A DNA stretch of 64,000 nt, taken from contig CAJQLX010000001.1 of assembly GCA_905479265.1 (NCBI GenBank), positions 62,001 to 126,000 on the forward strand, read 5' to 3'. Numbering within the stretch: the stretch's first letter is position 1; every line of letters begins with the position of its first letter. Shown in pieces: positions 10,154 through 19,678 of the stretch. The translations under genes and the position numbers were made by a program. This stretch comes from an uncultured Alphaproteobacteria bacterium (lineage in GTDB: Bacteria > Pseudomonadota > Alphaproteobacteria > UBA7985). The notes beneath the pieces were generated by a model, which saw only the letters and a program-made list of their open reading frames with translations, had not been told where the DNA came from and ran no database searches.

Positions 10154-10590
10154 TGGCTCAGGTCGAAATTTTCACCGATGGTGCCTGTAGCGGCAATCCC
10201 GGCCCCGGCGGTTGGGGCGCCATATTGCGCTATGGCGAAACGGAGCGAGAGCTTTCGGGTGGCGAAGCCGACACCACCAACAACCGCATGGAACTGACAG
10301 CCGCGATCGAAGCGCTCAACGCCCTGAAGCGACCATGCGATATCGTACTGACCACCGACAGCACTTACGTCAAAGACGGGATTACGTCTTGGATCGATGG
10401 CTGGAAAAAACGCGGCTGGAAAAATTCTCAGAAAAAGCCAGTGAAGAACGAGGACTTATGGAAAGCCCTCGATGAGGCCCGGTCTCGACACACTGTTGAA
10501 TGGAAATGGGTCAAAGGGCACGCTGGCCACGCGGAAAACGAGCGGTGCGACGAGCTTGCTCGGCTCGCCATGCCGTCTCGGAAATCCTAG
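10153..10590 (+). CDS. rnhA: Ribonuclease HI
   Basis: Degrades RNA in RNA-DNA hybrids. The four acidic active-site residues can be placed: D9 in [14 protein letters not shown], Glu in NNRMELTA, Asp in [10 protein letters not shown] and the C-terminal Asp in NERCDELAR, with the catalytic-loop His in KGHAGHAEN. The 145-residue length is typical of bacterial type 1 enzymes. It overlaps ispH by one base and converges on the peroxiredoxin gene, 12 bases away. Confidence 0.97.
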   Translation: MAQVEIFTDGACSGNPGPGGWGAILRYGETERELSGGEADTTNNRMELTAAIEALNALKRPCDIVLTTDSTYVKDGITSWIDGWKKRGWKNSQKKPVKNEDLWKALDEARSRHTVEWKWVKGHAGHAENERCDELARLAMPSRKS

Positions 10591-10602
10591 ATTTGCTGAG
10601 CC

Positions 10603-11070
10603 CTAGAGCGCTGCGAGAATAGCCTCGGCGCCGGATACCTCTAAATCGCCTTCGCCAAAGTACGTAATCTCACCATTTTTCACGATCAACGCGTAACGCT
10701 TGGCGCGAATGCCCAAACCGGTGCGGGACATGTCCGCGTCCACACCCAGCGCTTTAGCGAACTCTGCATTCCAATCGGCAATGGTGTGAATGTGCTCAGA
10801 CCCTTGCTGCTTGTTCCACGCATTCATGACATGAGGATCGTTGACGGAGTGAACCGCGATGACGTCCACACCCTTGGCCATTAACGCCTCGGCATGATCG
10901 ACAAAACCCGGCAGGTGTCGAATGCTGCACGTGGGCGTAAAGGCACCGGGCAAACCGAAAATAACAGCGGTTTTGCCTTCGGTCAGTGCGCCAATGGAAA
11001 GGTCAGCCACACCGTCTTCCCAAGTCTTCACCGTTACGTCGGGAAGCGCGTCGCCAACTTTGACTGTCAT
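10603..11070 (-). CDS. Peroxiredoxin, Prx5 (AhpE/PMP20-like) type, single cysteine
   Basis: Thiol peroxidase that reduces hydrogen peroxide and alkyl peroxides. The peroxidatic cysteine is in PGAFTPTCSIRHLPG, with the matching Thr three residues before and a downstream Arg in GLGIRAKRYAL. It is the only cysteine, so this is a 1-Cys enzyme that needs an external thiol, plausibly glutathione/glutaredoxin. An ATG at 11079 is in frame, but the one at 11070 has AAGAG about nine bases upstream and gives the typical MTVKVGD start. It lies downstream of dsbD on the same strand. Confidence 0.93.
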   Translation of the reverse strand: MTVKVGDALPDVTVKTWEDGVADLSIGALTEGKTAVIFGLPGAFTPTCSIRHLPGFVDHAEALMAKGVDVIAVHSVNDPHVMNAWNKQQGSEHIHTIADWNAEFAKALGVDADMSRTGLGIRAKRYALIVKNGEITYFGEGDLEVSGAEAILAAL

Positions 11071-11121
11071 GTGAGGCATCTCTTTTCATGTTTTGGTACC
11101 GATGCCTCAGAAATGGTTCAT

Positions 11122-13248
11122 TCAGCGCGCCCGATCAAGCGCTTCTAGCACATTGTTTGCGGATAGCAGCTCTGGCAGCACCTCAACCTCACCCGTTTTA
11201 CCGCTGTAAACAGCATCAAAAGGAATGGCTCGACGCCCCAAAGACGCCAGATAGGTGGTGATGCTTGGGTCGTAGGTCGTCCAATCAGCCTGCAGCGCGA
11301 CCACGTCGTTCTTGGCCAATTCGGCTTTTACCTCTGGGACGTTAATGGCGCGAATCTTGTTGGTTTTACAGGTAAGGCACCAATCGGCTGTCACGTCGAC
11401 AAAGACCGTTTTACCCTCATCCAAAGCCGCCTGCAGAGCTGCCTCGGTAAAGGGCTGGAAGATTGCATCCTTGCTCACCGCAGCCTGTGGGCTTGCAATG
11501 ATGATCAGGGCGAGCGGGATCGCCGCCGCAGCCGCACCAAGACCCGCTGTGCGCCACTTGGCAAAATACGCACCCGTGGCAAAGGCTGCACCCGCGATCA
11601 GTGCCGCAGCCCAGCGCCAATCAGATCCAACGCCCCACTGCTTGAGCAGAACACCCAACAGCCAAACGGCTGTAACCACCAACGCAAGGCCAAGCACTTG
11701 ACGAAGCCGCAACATCCAACGGCCCGGCTTTGGCATGACGGACGCCAATTTTGGGAAAGCAATCACGGCAAGGTAAGGCAGCGCAAGGCCAACCCCGACG
11801 AACATGAAAATCAGGATGAGGATCATCACCGGTGCGGCGAGCGCAAAGCCGATCGCTGTGCCAAGGAAGGGGGCGGAGCACGGGGTTGCGAGCAAGGTTG
11901 CGAGGATGCCAGAGGTAAAGTCCCCCAAGAACCCACGCTGATTTGCCCCCAACCCGCCAAGGCCGGGAATGTTTGGAATCTCGAACAAGCCAAACAGGTT
12001 CAGCGCAAAGCCAAGCAACACCACCAGCAAGGCCAGAATGAAGATCGGCTGCGTGAATTGTACCCCCCAGCCGAACGACGCGCCTGCGAGTTTAAGGCTT
12101 GCGAAGATCAAGGCGAGGATCAGAAAGCTGACCAAAATCCCCGCTGCTGTCGCGGCAAAAGACAGTCGAATTTTCCGATCAGCCTGCCCGCCATGCGAGA
12201 CCACAGAAAACATCTTCAGCGACAAAACCGGAAGCACGCAGGGCATGAAGTTGAGAATAAAGCCACCAATGACGGCGAGCACCAACATGCCCAGCAGGGT
12301 CGGTAGCGACAAATCAAGCGCGTCCGGTGTTGCCGCCAAGGCCTTGGCACCGGTGCCAAAACCGTCGAGCAAGCGGAAGGGCGTCAGTTCAACGCCGCGA
12401 ATGCCATCCGCGACCGTGATTGTGAATGCGGCATCGGACGGTTCTGCCGTGGCCCAATTCTCCCGAAAAACTGGCGAGCGCAGCGAACCCGTCATCGCGT
12501 CGTCGGCCAAGCTGACCGTTGGCTTGCGCACAAAATACCCGTCGGGCACTTCAGCGAATACATCGGGTTTGGTCATTTCGAAAACGGAGCTGACGTTGGT
12601 CACCAGATGACCGATCAGGGCTGGTTTTTCTGGGTCCGTTGTTGGCTCAAAAGCGATGGACTCAACCGTCAGCCCAACCGAGCCGCCATTTTCTGATGGA
12701 ATCCGTGTCTCAAAAGTATTGAGCAACGCCGCTTCATTGGCAGCGACGCGGGCCGGTCCGCCCGGCAAGCTAAAGGCAACGTCCACCGTGTCGGGAATGC
12801 AGACTTCTTCACAAATCAGGAAATCGACGCGACCCCGCAAATCCAACGGCTGACCCGGCTGCTGCAACGTCACGTCAAAAGGCAGGACAACGGTGTCTTT
12901 GTAGATGAAGGTCTCGATGCCGAACTGCACATCACGAACAGGCACGGGCCAGGAAAAGGATACATCTTGAATGTTCAGGGATTGGCCATAATCCAGCTGC
13001 GGGGGCAAGCCTGCTTCGCCGGGGGTGCGCCAGTAGATGTGCCAGCCCTCGTTCATTTTGAACTCAAGCCCCAGCGGCACCGTCGCCTCGTTCTCTCCCG
13101 TCGCGGTATAGGGAGAAATAACGCGAACCTCGGACTGGACGCCTTGCATCCAAAACGATGCATCTGCGGTTGCCGTGGTTGCGGGTGCGCCAAAGGCGAG
13201 CGTTGCGACGGCCGCGAAGCCGAGCAAAATGCGCTGGAGTGCTGTCAT
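11122..13248 (-). CDS. dsbD: DsbD-family thiol:disulfide interchange protein
   Basis: Carries electrons from cytoplasmic thioredoxin across the membrane to periplasmic thiols. After an N-terminal signal segment, the protein has a periplasmic DsbD-alpha-like domain with the CEEVC cysteine pair. A central CcdA-like membrane part follows with about eight helices (NFMPCVLPVLSLK and TPCSAPFLG hold the membrane cysteines). The C-terminal thioredoxin domain has active site DWCLTCK. At 708 residues it is longer than E. coli DsbD (about 565) because of an extended N-terminal domain, as in ScsB-like forms. The neighbouring peroxiredoxin may be a functional companion, but this is inferred. Confidence 0.93.
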   Translation of the reverse strand: MTALQRILLGFAAVATLAFGAPATTATADASFWMQGVQSEVRVISPYTATGENEATVPLGLEFKMNEGWHIYWRTPGEAGLPPQLDYGQSLNIQDVSFSWPVPVRDVQFGIETFIYKDTVVLPFDVTLQQPGQPLDLRGRVDFLICEEVCIPDTVDVAFSLPGGPARVAANEAALLNTFETRIPSENGGSVGLTVESIAFEPTTDPEKPALIGHLVTNVSSVFEMTKPDVFAEVPDGYFVRKPTVSLADDAMTGSLRSPVFRENWATAEPSDAAFTITVADGIRGVELTPFRLLDGFGTGAKALAATPDALDLSLPTLLGMLVLAVIGGFILNFMPCVLPVLSLKMFSVVSHGGQADRKIRLSFAATAAGILVSFLILALIFASLKLAGASFGWGVQFTQPIFILALLVVLLGFALNLFGLFEIPNIPGLGGLGANQRGFLGDFTSGILATLLATPCSAPFLGTAIGFALAAPVMILILIFMFVGVGLALPYLAVIAFPKLASVMPKPGRWMLRLRQVLGLALVVTAVWLLGVLLKQWGVGSDWRWAAALIAGAAFATGAYFAKWRTAGLGAAAAAIPLALIIIASPQAAVSKDAIFQPFTEAALQAALDEGKTVFVDVTADWCLTCKTNKIRAINVPEVKAELAKNDVVALQADWTTYDPSITTYLASLGRRAIPFDAVYSGKTGEVEVLPELLSANNVLEALDRAR

Positions 13249-13476
13249 TGATTCCCTGCCAAAATGAACACGTTGCCTGAGTTTGGTTTTTCATAGTCCC
13301 GCAAGCGGGCTGAAGCGTCTCTCCCCCCTCCCATAAGCAATTTTCACGCTCCTGTCGCATCACGTACGTCTGAGCAGTGCGTGTACTGTCCTCAACAATC
13401 CCTGTGAAAAGATGTGAAACACAAAACGACCGATTTGCGCCTTTACACCCGGCGGCTGTCCCCTACTCTTACACGC

Positions 13477-14073
13477 ATGGAAGATATCGCGACTGATCCA
13501 GACTTTTCGATGAGAAACACACCCTACGGCTTGCAGGGTAAGCTGCTGGTGGCAACGCCGCACGTGGGAGACCCGTTGTTTGAAAAGTCCGTCATCTACA
13601 TGTGCTTGCATGGTGAAGATGGAGCAATGGGTGTGGTCGTGAACCATGTTCATCATGCGCTGACGTTTACCGAAGTTCTGGAAAACCTGTCGATCGATGC
13701 CCTTGTTCCCCCGCGCGGGCGGGTCACACGCGGCGGGCCGGTGCAAGAACAGCGTGGGTTCGTGCTGCATTCCCCCGACTACACCCACGACACAACCATC
13801 AAAGTCACGGACGACGTTTGCCTGACAACAGCCGTTGAAATCCTGCGCGACATTGCCGAGGGCGTTGGTCCGGAGAATTATCTGATTGCGCTCGGTTGCT
13901 CGCAGTGGTCGCCGGGACAGTTGGAGCAAGAGCTAGAAGCCAATGCTTGGCTCAGCATCGAACCGGACCACGACTTGATCTTTGTCTCGGAGAACGAACC
14001 CGCGTGGAAACAAGCCATTGATAAACTGGGCATCGACCCGGGGCAGCTTGCTTCCATCGGTGGTCACGCCTGA
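13477..14073 (+). CDS. YqgE/AlgH family protein
   Basis: Member of UPF0301 (YqgE/AlgH), a conserved family of uncertain function. Signatures are GKLLVATPHVGDPLFEKSV, DGAMGVVVN, the GGPV stretch and the C-terminal LGCSQWSPGQLEQEL. The start is uncertain: the frame is open from GTG 13414, with ATGs at 13477 and 13510 and no convincing Shine-Dalgarno for any; 13477 gives 198 residues, near the family's usual 185-200. It is divergent from dsbD with a 228-base gap. Confidence 0.9.
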   Translation: MEDIATDPDFSMRNTPYGLQGKLLVATPHVGDPLFEKSVIYMCLHGEDGAMGVVVNHVHHALTFTEVLENLSIDALVPPRGRVTRGGPVQEQRGFVLHSPDYTHDTTIKVTDDVCLTTAVEILRDIAEGVGPENYLIALGCSQWSPGQLEQELEANAWLSIEPDHDLIFVSENEPAWKQAIDKLGIDPGQLASIGGHA

Positions 14074-14155
14074 TTTACCAGCTTGGCCGATGACAGCCGG
14101 GATTTGACCGGTTAAAGAAACTGTCCAACATCACAAAACAGTTGAGACAACAATC

Positions 14156-14731
14156 ATGCGTCAATTCTGGGTCGTAGGCGGCGAATACGAATCGACCGCT
14201 TTCAAGAACCTCGCAGAAGGCACCACCGAAGTCCGCGAAGGTCCGTTTGATGACTACGACAAAGCGCTGAAAGAATGGCAGCGGTTGGCATGGGAAACCG
14301 TGGACGACTGCAACGCACATTTTCACATCGAAGAAGAAAATGTCGATTTCGGCGCGGCGGGCGCGTACTGGGTTATTGGCGGTACGTTTAAGGACACGTC
14401 ATTCAAAGAATGGGCCGGCGTGCCAGACCGCTTTGGTCCCTATGCCACCTATGCCGAAGCAGAGGGTAAATGGCAGGAAATGGCGTGGGCCACCGTGGAC
14501 GACGCGACCGCGCAGTACCGCATTGAGACCGTCAAAGCCGACGATGAAGCACCCGCCAAGGAACGGCTTGCCTACCGCCTGCTCACCGGCTTCGACAGCC
14601 GCGAGTTTTGCCAAAAAGTGTCTCAGGCATTGTCGGACGGCTACGTGCTTTATGGCGATCCGTCCATGACCACCGTCGACGGCCAAGTCAGATGCGCCCA
14701 AGCCGTTATCCTGCCTGACGTCGTCGCCTAG
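14156..14731 (+). CDS. Tandem DUF4170 plus DUF1737 fusion protein
   Basis: Small soluble protein of 191 residues made of three modules. Residues 1-60 and 69-124 are two copies of the same fold-sized unit: FWVVGGEYESTAFKNL / YWVIGGTFKDTSFKEW, then GPFDDYDKAL / GPYATYAEAE, then WQRLAWETVDD / WQEMAWATVDD. Each resembles DUF4170, which is normally a single-copy protein of about 80 residues. Residues 138-186 (YRLLTGFDSREFC, LSDGYVLYG, CAQAVI) look like DUF1737. Neither family has a known function. It follows yqgE by 82 bases and converges on the M16 peptidase gene. The architecture is unusual. Confidence 0.8.
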   Translation: MRQFWVVGGEYESTAFKNLAEGTTEVREGPFDDYDKALKEWQRLAWETVDDCNAHFHIEEENVDFGAAGAYWVIGGTFKDTSFKEWAGVPDRFGPYATYAEAEGKWQEMAWATVDDATAQYRIETVKADDEAPAKERLAYRLLTGFDSREFCQKVSQALSDGYVLYGDPSMTTVDGQVRCAQAVILPDVVA

Positions 14732-14736
14732 CCCGG

Positions 14737-16002
14737 CTAAGCCAGCCGCTGATTGATATCGTAGAGTGTATCGGTGTCTGACAGCGGCCCAATGGCTGAA
14801 AGCGTCACCGGGCTCGACAGCATCAGTTCCGCTTCACGCCGAATCGCAGCAGCATCCACCGCATCGAGTTGGCCAATCAAGTCGCTCACGGTCCGCGGAA
14901 TGCCATACACCAGCATTTGCTGTGCGGCGTCTTCGGCCCTGCTGGATGTGCTTTCTCGGCCCATGAGCACAGACGCACGAATTTGCGCACGCGCGCGTTC
15001 GATTTCCAGCTCAGGCACGTTGGTATCAACCAACCGCTTGAACTCGTCGATGAGGACGGAGAGCAGCTCGGCTTCTGCCTCTGGCGCCGTCCCCGCATAA
15101 ACCGCAAACAGGCCGGTATCGGCATAGCCTGAAGTATGCGCCCCGACGTGATAGGCCAGCCCGCGCTTTTCTCGGATTTCCTGAAAAAGCCGCGAAGACG
15201 ATCCGCCGCCCAGCAAGGTCGAAAGCACGGCGCTGGCGAAATATCGAGGATCGGTCATCGACGCACCCTCAAAGCCCAAAACCGTATGAACCTGCTCCAA
15301 TGCGCGGGTCTTTAGCGTTACGCCGCCGGTGTACTTTGCCGCCGTCGGCATCTCACGGGGACCACGTTCACCGCGATCGGGCCAGAACAAGCGCTCCGCA
15401 AGCCGAACAAAGGCATCATGATCGACCCCGCCACTGGCCACCAAAATCGCCTTATCAGGCCGATAATGATACTGCCAAAACGCCATCGCATTCTCGCGAT
15501 TGATGTTGCTCAGGGTCTGTTGTGACCCCAGAACCGACTGCCCCAAACCCTGTCCCGCAAAGGCCTGTGACTGAAAATCGGTGAAAACCACGTCATCAGG
15601 CGTATCTTCCGCCTGCGCGATTTCCTGGCTGATGACTGTTTGCTCGCGTTCAATGTCTTCCGGCTCAAACCGCGAATGTTGCAGCACGTCGGCAAGCACA
15701 TCGAGGCACAGCTCCGTATCTTGCGCCAACATGCGCGCGTAAAACGCTGTATTCTCGCGACTGGTGTAGGCGTTCAGATACCCGCCTGTCGCTTCGATTT
15801 CTTCACTGATCGAAAACGATGAGCGCCGGTCGGTGCCTTTGAACAACATATGCTCAATGAAATGCGCCATCCCGCTCAGCTTGGCGGTCTCATAGCGCGC
15901 GCCAACTTTGAACCACAAGCCAAGGGCGGTGGACTCCACCCCCTCCATCGGATCGGTAACAACTTGTAAGCCGTTATCGAGTTGACTGATTTTAACGCTC
16001 AA
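14737..16002 (-). CDS. M16 family zinc peptidase (processing-peptidase-like)
   Basis: Pitrilysin-family metallopeptidase of 421 residues, close in length to the mitochondrial processing peptidase beta-like bacterial forms. The inverted zinc motif HxxEH is HFIEH near residue 48, followed by the downstream Glu in the TENTAFYAR-like region (TSRENTAFYAR). The C-terminal half carries GGGSSSRLFQEIREKRGLAY, characteristic of the inactive-fold second domain. It lies 36 bases after thrC on the same strand, an arrangement widely seen in alphaproteobacteria. Natural substrates are unknown. Confidence 0.94.
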   Translation of the reverse strand: MSVKISQLDNGLQVVTDPMEGVESTALGLWFKVGARYETAKLSGMAHFIEHMLFKGTDRRSSFSISEEIEATGGYLNAYTSRENTAFYARMLAQDTELCLDVLADVLQHSRFEPEDIEREQTVISQEIAQAEDTPDDVVFTDFQSQAFAGQGLGQSVLGSQQTLSNINRENAMAFWQYHYRPDKAILVASGGVDHDAFVRLAERLFWPDRGERGPREMPTAAKYTGGVTLKTRALEQVHTVLGFEGASMTDPRYFASAVLSTLLGGGSSSRLFQEIREKRGLAYHVGAHTSGYADTGLFAVYAGTAPEAEAELLSVLIDEFKRLVDTNVPELEIERARAQIRASVLMGRESTSSRAEDAAQQMLVYGIPRTVSDLIGQLDAVDAAAIRREAELMLSSPVTLSAIGPLSDTDTLYDINQRLA

Positions 16003-16038
16003 AAAACCTCCCCGCGCATGGCGCGGAAACCTTGGACA

Positions 16039-17433
16039 CTAAGTGTATCTTCGGTGATTGCGCACGTGCTGCTGCACCTCTTTTAACTGGTTTGGCAGCG
16101 AGGTGAAGCTTTCTGAACGATCGTAAAGATCACTTAGGTGTGTCGGTAAGTCTGGCGTGTGGTTTAAGGCCTGCTCAACCGCCGCCGGGAACTTCGCCGG
16201 ATGCGCTGTTGCAAGCGCCACTGTCGGCACACCATCGCGTCCAAATTGCGCCGCGTGCTCAACGCCAATAACGGTGTGCGGGTCAAGGACTTCGCCCGTT
16301 TGATCGAACCATTTCCGCATGGCGTCCAGACACTTATCGTCGTCGAGCGAGAATGCATGAAAATCTTTCTTCGCCTGATCCCAGCCGCCCTGACCGACGC
16401 TCATGCGGCCCGAGGCGCGAAAATCGATCATGGTCTTTGCGGTCGCAGAACCGCTGCGGTCCAGCAAATCAAACAAGTAACGCTCAAAGTTAGACGAAAT
16501 CTGAATGTCCATCGAAGGGCTCAGGCTTGGTTCAACGCCCTGTATCGACATGTCGTCGCTCTCAAAAAACCGCGTCAGAATGTCATTGCGGTTGGATCCG
16601 ACCATCAACCGCCCCATCGGAAGCCCCATTTGCTTCGCCGCGTAGCCTGCGAAGACGTTGCCAAAGTTACCCGTCGGCACACAAAAATCGACTTCCCGAT
16701 CCGGTCCGCCCAAGCGCAGAGAGGCCCAGAAGTAGTACACGATCTGCGCCATGATCCGCGCCCAGTTGATCGAGTTCACGGCCGACAAGCTGACTTCACC
16801 CCGAAAATCTGCATCAGCGAACATGGCCTTCACGAGGTCTTGGCAGTCGTCAAAAGTGCCCTCAACGGCCAGCGCATGAACGTTTTCAGCATTCACCGTC
16901 GTCATCTGACGCTGCTGCACAGGGCTCACCCGGCCTTCGGGGAACAGAATAAAGATATCAGCGCGCTTGCGGCCTTTGATCGCCTCAATCGCTGCTGAAC
17001 CTGTATCGCCAGAGGTCGCGCCCACGATGGTCACACGCTCGTTCCGGCGCTCCAGCACGTAATCGAACAAGTGCCCCAACAGCTGCAAGGCACAGTCCTT
17101 GAACGCCAAGGTCGGGCCGTGGAACAGCTCCAGCAGGTAGACGTTGGTGTCGAGCTGCTTAACCGGCGTTACCGCGCTGTGTTGGAAGGTGGCATAGGCC
17201 CGCTGGACCAAGGTGGCGAAATCTTCGCGCGGAATGCTTTTCTCCACGAAAGGCAACATGACCTCGACCGCCAGCTCTGGATAGGACAGTCCCCGCCAAC
17301 TGCGCATGGTTTCTGCGTCAACCTTTGGCCAGCTTTCCGGCACGTACAGGCCGCCATCGTTGGCCAGTCCAGCGAGAAGAACATCATCAAAGCTGAGCTT
17401 TGGCGCTTCACCGCGCGTGGAAATATACTGCAT
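16039..17433 (-). CDS. thrC: Threonine synthase
   Basis: PLP enzyme converting O-phospho-L-homoserine to threonine. The N-terminus MQYISTRG and the PLP lysine in GPTLAFKDCALQLLG are diagnostic. The phosphate-cup motif GATSGDTGSAA and the VPTGNFGN segment follow. At 464 residues it fits the long bacterial/fungal class. It is upstream of the M16 peptidase and about 37 bases downstream of the M32 carboxypeptidase gene on the same strand. Confidence 0.97.
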   Translation of the reverse strand: MQYISTRGEAPKLSFDDVLLAGLANDGGLYVPESWPKVDAETMRSWRGLSYPELAVEVMLPFVEKSIPREDFATLVQRAYATFQHSAVTPVKQLDTNVYLLELFHGPTLAFKDCALQLLGHLFDYVLERRNERVTIVGATSGDTGSAAIEAIKGRKRADIFILFPEGRVSPVQQRQMTTVNAENVHALAVEGTFDDCQDLVKAMFADADFRGEVSLSAVNSINWARIMAQIVYYFWASLRLGGPDREVDFCVPTGNFGNVFAGYAAKQMGLPMGRLMVGSNRNDILTRFFESDDMSIQGVEPSLSPSMDIQISSNFERYLFDLLDRSGSATAKTMIDFRASGRMSVGQGGWDQAKKDFHAFSLDDDKCLDAMRKWFDQTGEVLDPHTVIGVEHAAQFGRDGVPTVALATAHPAKFPAAVEQALNHTPDLPTHLSDLYDRSESFTSLPNQLKEVQQHVRNHRRYT

Positions 17434-17470
17434 GATCGGGGTCCGTTTCAGGCGTTGGTGTGAAAGCAGA

Positions 17471-18961
17471 TTAGCCGTCGAGGTAACGCTTGCGCAAATG
17501 CGCTTTGAACGCGTCAGCGCGGAGGCCAGAGCCGGTCGCAGCGGTTAAGATCTCGTCCGTGGACCCAGACGACGCTTTGCCGTGCACGTTGTCCCGCAAC
17601 CATTGAACCAGCGGGGCAAACTCACCCCGTTCAATCTGTGCTTCGACATCGCCCAAATTCTCACGCGCCGCATTGAACACTTGAGCCGCGCACATGGCGC
17701 CAAGGCTGTACGTCGGGAAATAGCCAAAAGCGCCGGAGTACCAATGGATATCCTGCAAGCAGCCTTCGCGGTCCGTCTTCGGACGAATACCGAGCAGCGC
17801 CTCTAGACCGTCGCCCCACGCTGCTGGCAAATCAGCGAGATCGAGATCACCGGACAACAGCGCCTTTTCCAAGCGATAGCGCAAAATTACGTGCGCGGGA
17901 TAGGTCACTTCATCCGCCTCAACACGAATGAAAGATCGCTCCACACGAGCCGCGTGGCGTGACAGGTTCTCGCCCGTCCAAGCGGGTCCAGACTTGCCAA
18001 AGGCCTTGGCCAGCATTGGCGCGGCATAGTTCATGAACGCGCGGCTGCGCACCACTTGCATCTCGATGGTCAGGGACTGGCTTTCGTGCAGCACCATCCC
18101 CCGTGCGAGGCCGACCGGCTGGCGCGCGTAATCCTTGGGCAGACCTTGTTCGTAAAGCGCGTGACCGGTTTCATGCAAAACGCCCATCATCGCGTCCATG
18201 AAATCTTCGTCGCGGTAGCGCGTGGTCATGCGAACGTCCGCCGGGGTGCCGCCGCAAAACGGATGCGCTGATGTGTCGAGGCGACCATGATCGAAATCGA
18301 AGCCGACAGCCTTCATAATATCCTGAAACACATGTCGCTGTGTCTGGATGTCAAAGGGACCATCGAGCGGCAGGGGTTCGCCGCGGGCCTGTTGCGCCGC
18401 CAGAACGTCGTCGAGAAAGTCTGGCAAAAAGGCTGCGTAATCATCGAAAACAGCGTCGATTTGCGCGACGGTCAGCCCCGGTTCAAACCCATCGATCATG
18501 GCTTCATAGAGCGGCTGGCCGGTTTTGTCGGCGATGGCCTGACCGGCCTGTTTGGCGAGATTGAAGCAATCGCGCAAAGCCGGGAGTGCGGCGGCAAAAT
18601 CGTTGTTGGGGCGCGCTTCCTGCCAAATGGCGAGCGCGTGGCTTTCCGCTTTGGACTTGGCCGCGACCAGATCAGAAGGAATGGCCGTCGCACGGATATA
18701 CGAGCGCTTGGTTTCCTCGACATTCGCGCGCTGCCAAGGGTTCAGGGCGTTATCGCCTTCTGCGGCTTCAATGGCTTCACCGAGCGCGCGGCCTGCGGTG
18801 ATGTCGTGCACCATGGTTTCCAACAGCGCGGTCTGATCGGAACGGCTGGGGCCACCGCCGCTCGGCATCATCGATTGCTGATCCCAATACAGGATCGACA
18901 GCGCTTCGGACAACGTCCCGGCCTTGGCGTTCAAGGCTTCCATCGCAGTGTAATTGGTCAT
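17471..18961 (-). CDS. M32 family carboxypeptidase (Taq-type)
   Basis: Zinc carboxypeptidase with broad C-terminal specificity. The HExxH motif is HETGH in GVLHETGHALYEQGLP, with the third ligand Glu in the following ESQS segment (LHESQSLTIEMQV). The family hallmarks HPFCGG and RVEADEVTYPAH are present. The frame is open further upstream, but the ATG at 18961 overlaps the SURF1 stop as ATGA and starts MTNYTAMEALNAKA, giving 496 residues, the usual size. It is probably coupled to SURF1. Confidence 0.94.
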   Translation of the reverse strand: MTNYTAMEALNAKAGTLSEALSILYWDQQSMMPSGGGPSRSDQTALLETMVHDITAGRALGEAIEAAEGDNALNPWQRANVEETKRSYIRATAIPSDLVAAKSKAESHALAIWQEARPNNDFAAALPALRDCFNLAKQAGQAIADKTGQPLYEAMIDGFEPGLTVAQIDAVFDDYAAFLPDFLDDVLAAQQARGEPLPLDGPFDIQTQRHVFQDIMKAVGFDFDHGRLDTSAHPFCGGTPADVRMTTRYRDEDFMDAMMGVLHETGHALYEQGLPKDYARQPVGLARGMVLHESQSLTIEMQVVRSRAFMNYAAPMLAKAFGKSGPAWTGENLSRHAARVERSFIRVEADEVTYPAHVILRYRLEKALLSGDLDLADLPAAWGDGLEALLGIRPKTDREGCLQDIHWYSGAFGYFPTYSLGAMCAAQVFNAARENLGDVEAQIERGEFAPLVQWLRDNVHGKASSGSTDEILTAATGSGLRADAFKAHLRKRYLDG

Positions 18962-19668
18962 GCCGCGTCTCCTCGTTTCGGAAAGCTTAGGATCAACACA
19001 AACACCGCCAAAATCAACGCAAAGCTGAACCATTGAACGGCGTAGCTTAGATGCGGGTTGCGAAGTGCGTTGTTTGTGGGATTGGGGGTAAAGGGACTGC
19101 GTTCGCCCAAGGATTCTGTTAGCTCAACCAACATGGGCACCGTGACCTCTGGATCCAGCCCGGCGTGAAGCGACATGGCTGCGGGGTCGGCGACGGCCCA
19201 CATGCCGCGCTCTGGCTGGTTTCCGGGGTCAAAGGCCGGGTTGCCGCGCCAACCGCCCGCGTAAACCTGTCCACGCGGCAGGGCGCCAAAGGCAATGGGC
19301 GTGTCGGCGGGATCATAGCTTGGTGCAAAGCCCAGTTTCACCCACGCGATCTGTGCATCGGACAGCGTCAACGGCGCATAGAAATCCTGGCCCGATTGTC
19401 CATTCAAGGATCGACCAAAAAAGCCAATCGCCTTTGAAAGATCGAGTGTGCCGGTCAGAACGACCGGATAATGGTCCTCCAACCCAAACAGCGGATGGCT
19501 GGCATCGGTCTCAATCGCCGGTGTCGCGTTGAGCGCCGCTTGGTTTGCCTGCAGCGTTTGCTTCCACGCAAGCCGCTGCAGCTGCCACGCGCCCAAACCA
19601 CACAGCAGCGCAAAGCACGGCAGAGCCAGCAGGTACATCAATGGGCGAGGTTGGAAGCGTCGATTCAT
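18958..19668 (-). CDS. SURF1 family cytochrome oxidase assembly protein
   Basis: Assists insertion of heme a into cytochrome oxidase subunit I. The 236-residue protein has the standard two transmembrane helices, one near each end (residues about 11-30 and 210-230), with a periplasmic domain between. The GAWQLQRLAWK segment after helix 1 and the LRNPHLSYAVQWFSFA segment before helix 2 match the family. It lies at the end of the oxidase gene cluster and overlaps the M32 start by four bases. Confidence 0.93.
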   Translation of the reverse strand: MNRRFQPRPLMYLLALPCFALLCGLGAWQLQRLAWKQTLQANQAALNATPAIETDASHPLFGLEDHYPVVLTGTLDLSKAIGFFGRSLNGQSGQDFYAPLTLSDAQIAWVKLGFAPSYDPADTPIAFGALPRGQVYAGGWRGNPAFDPGNQPERGMWAVADPAAMSLHAGLDPEVTVPMLVELTESLGERSPFTPNPTNNALRNPHLSYAVQWFSFALILAVFVLILSFPKRGDAA

Positions 19669-19678
19669 GGTGCGCCGA

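Noticed and set aside
11698-12306. Long open frame on the + strand within dsbD (202 codons)
   Set aside because: Lies wholly antisense to a gene with clear domains; the composition (long runs of Gln, Lys, His) is that of a GC-rich shadow frame.
13290-13312. CCCGCAAGCGGG element as a terminator between dsbD and yqgE
   Set aside because: Four-pair stem only, and it lies upstream of both divergent genes, where a terminator is not expected.
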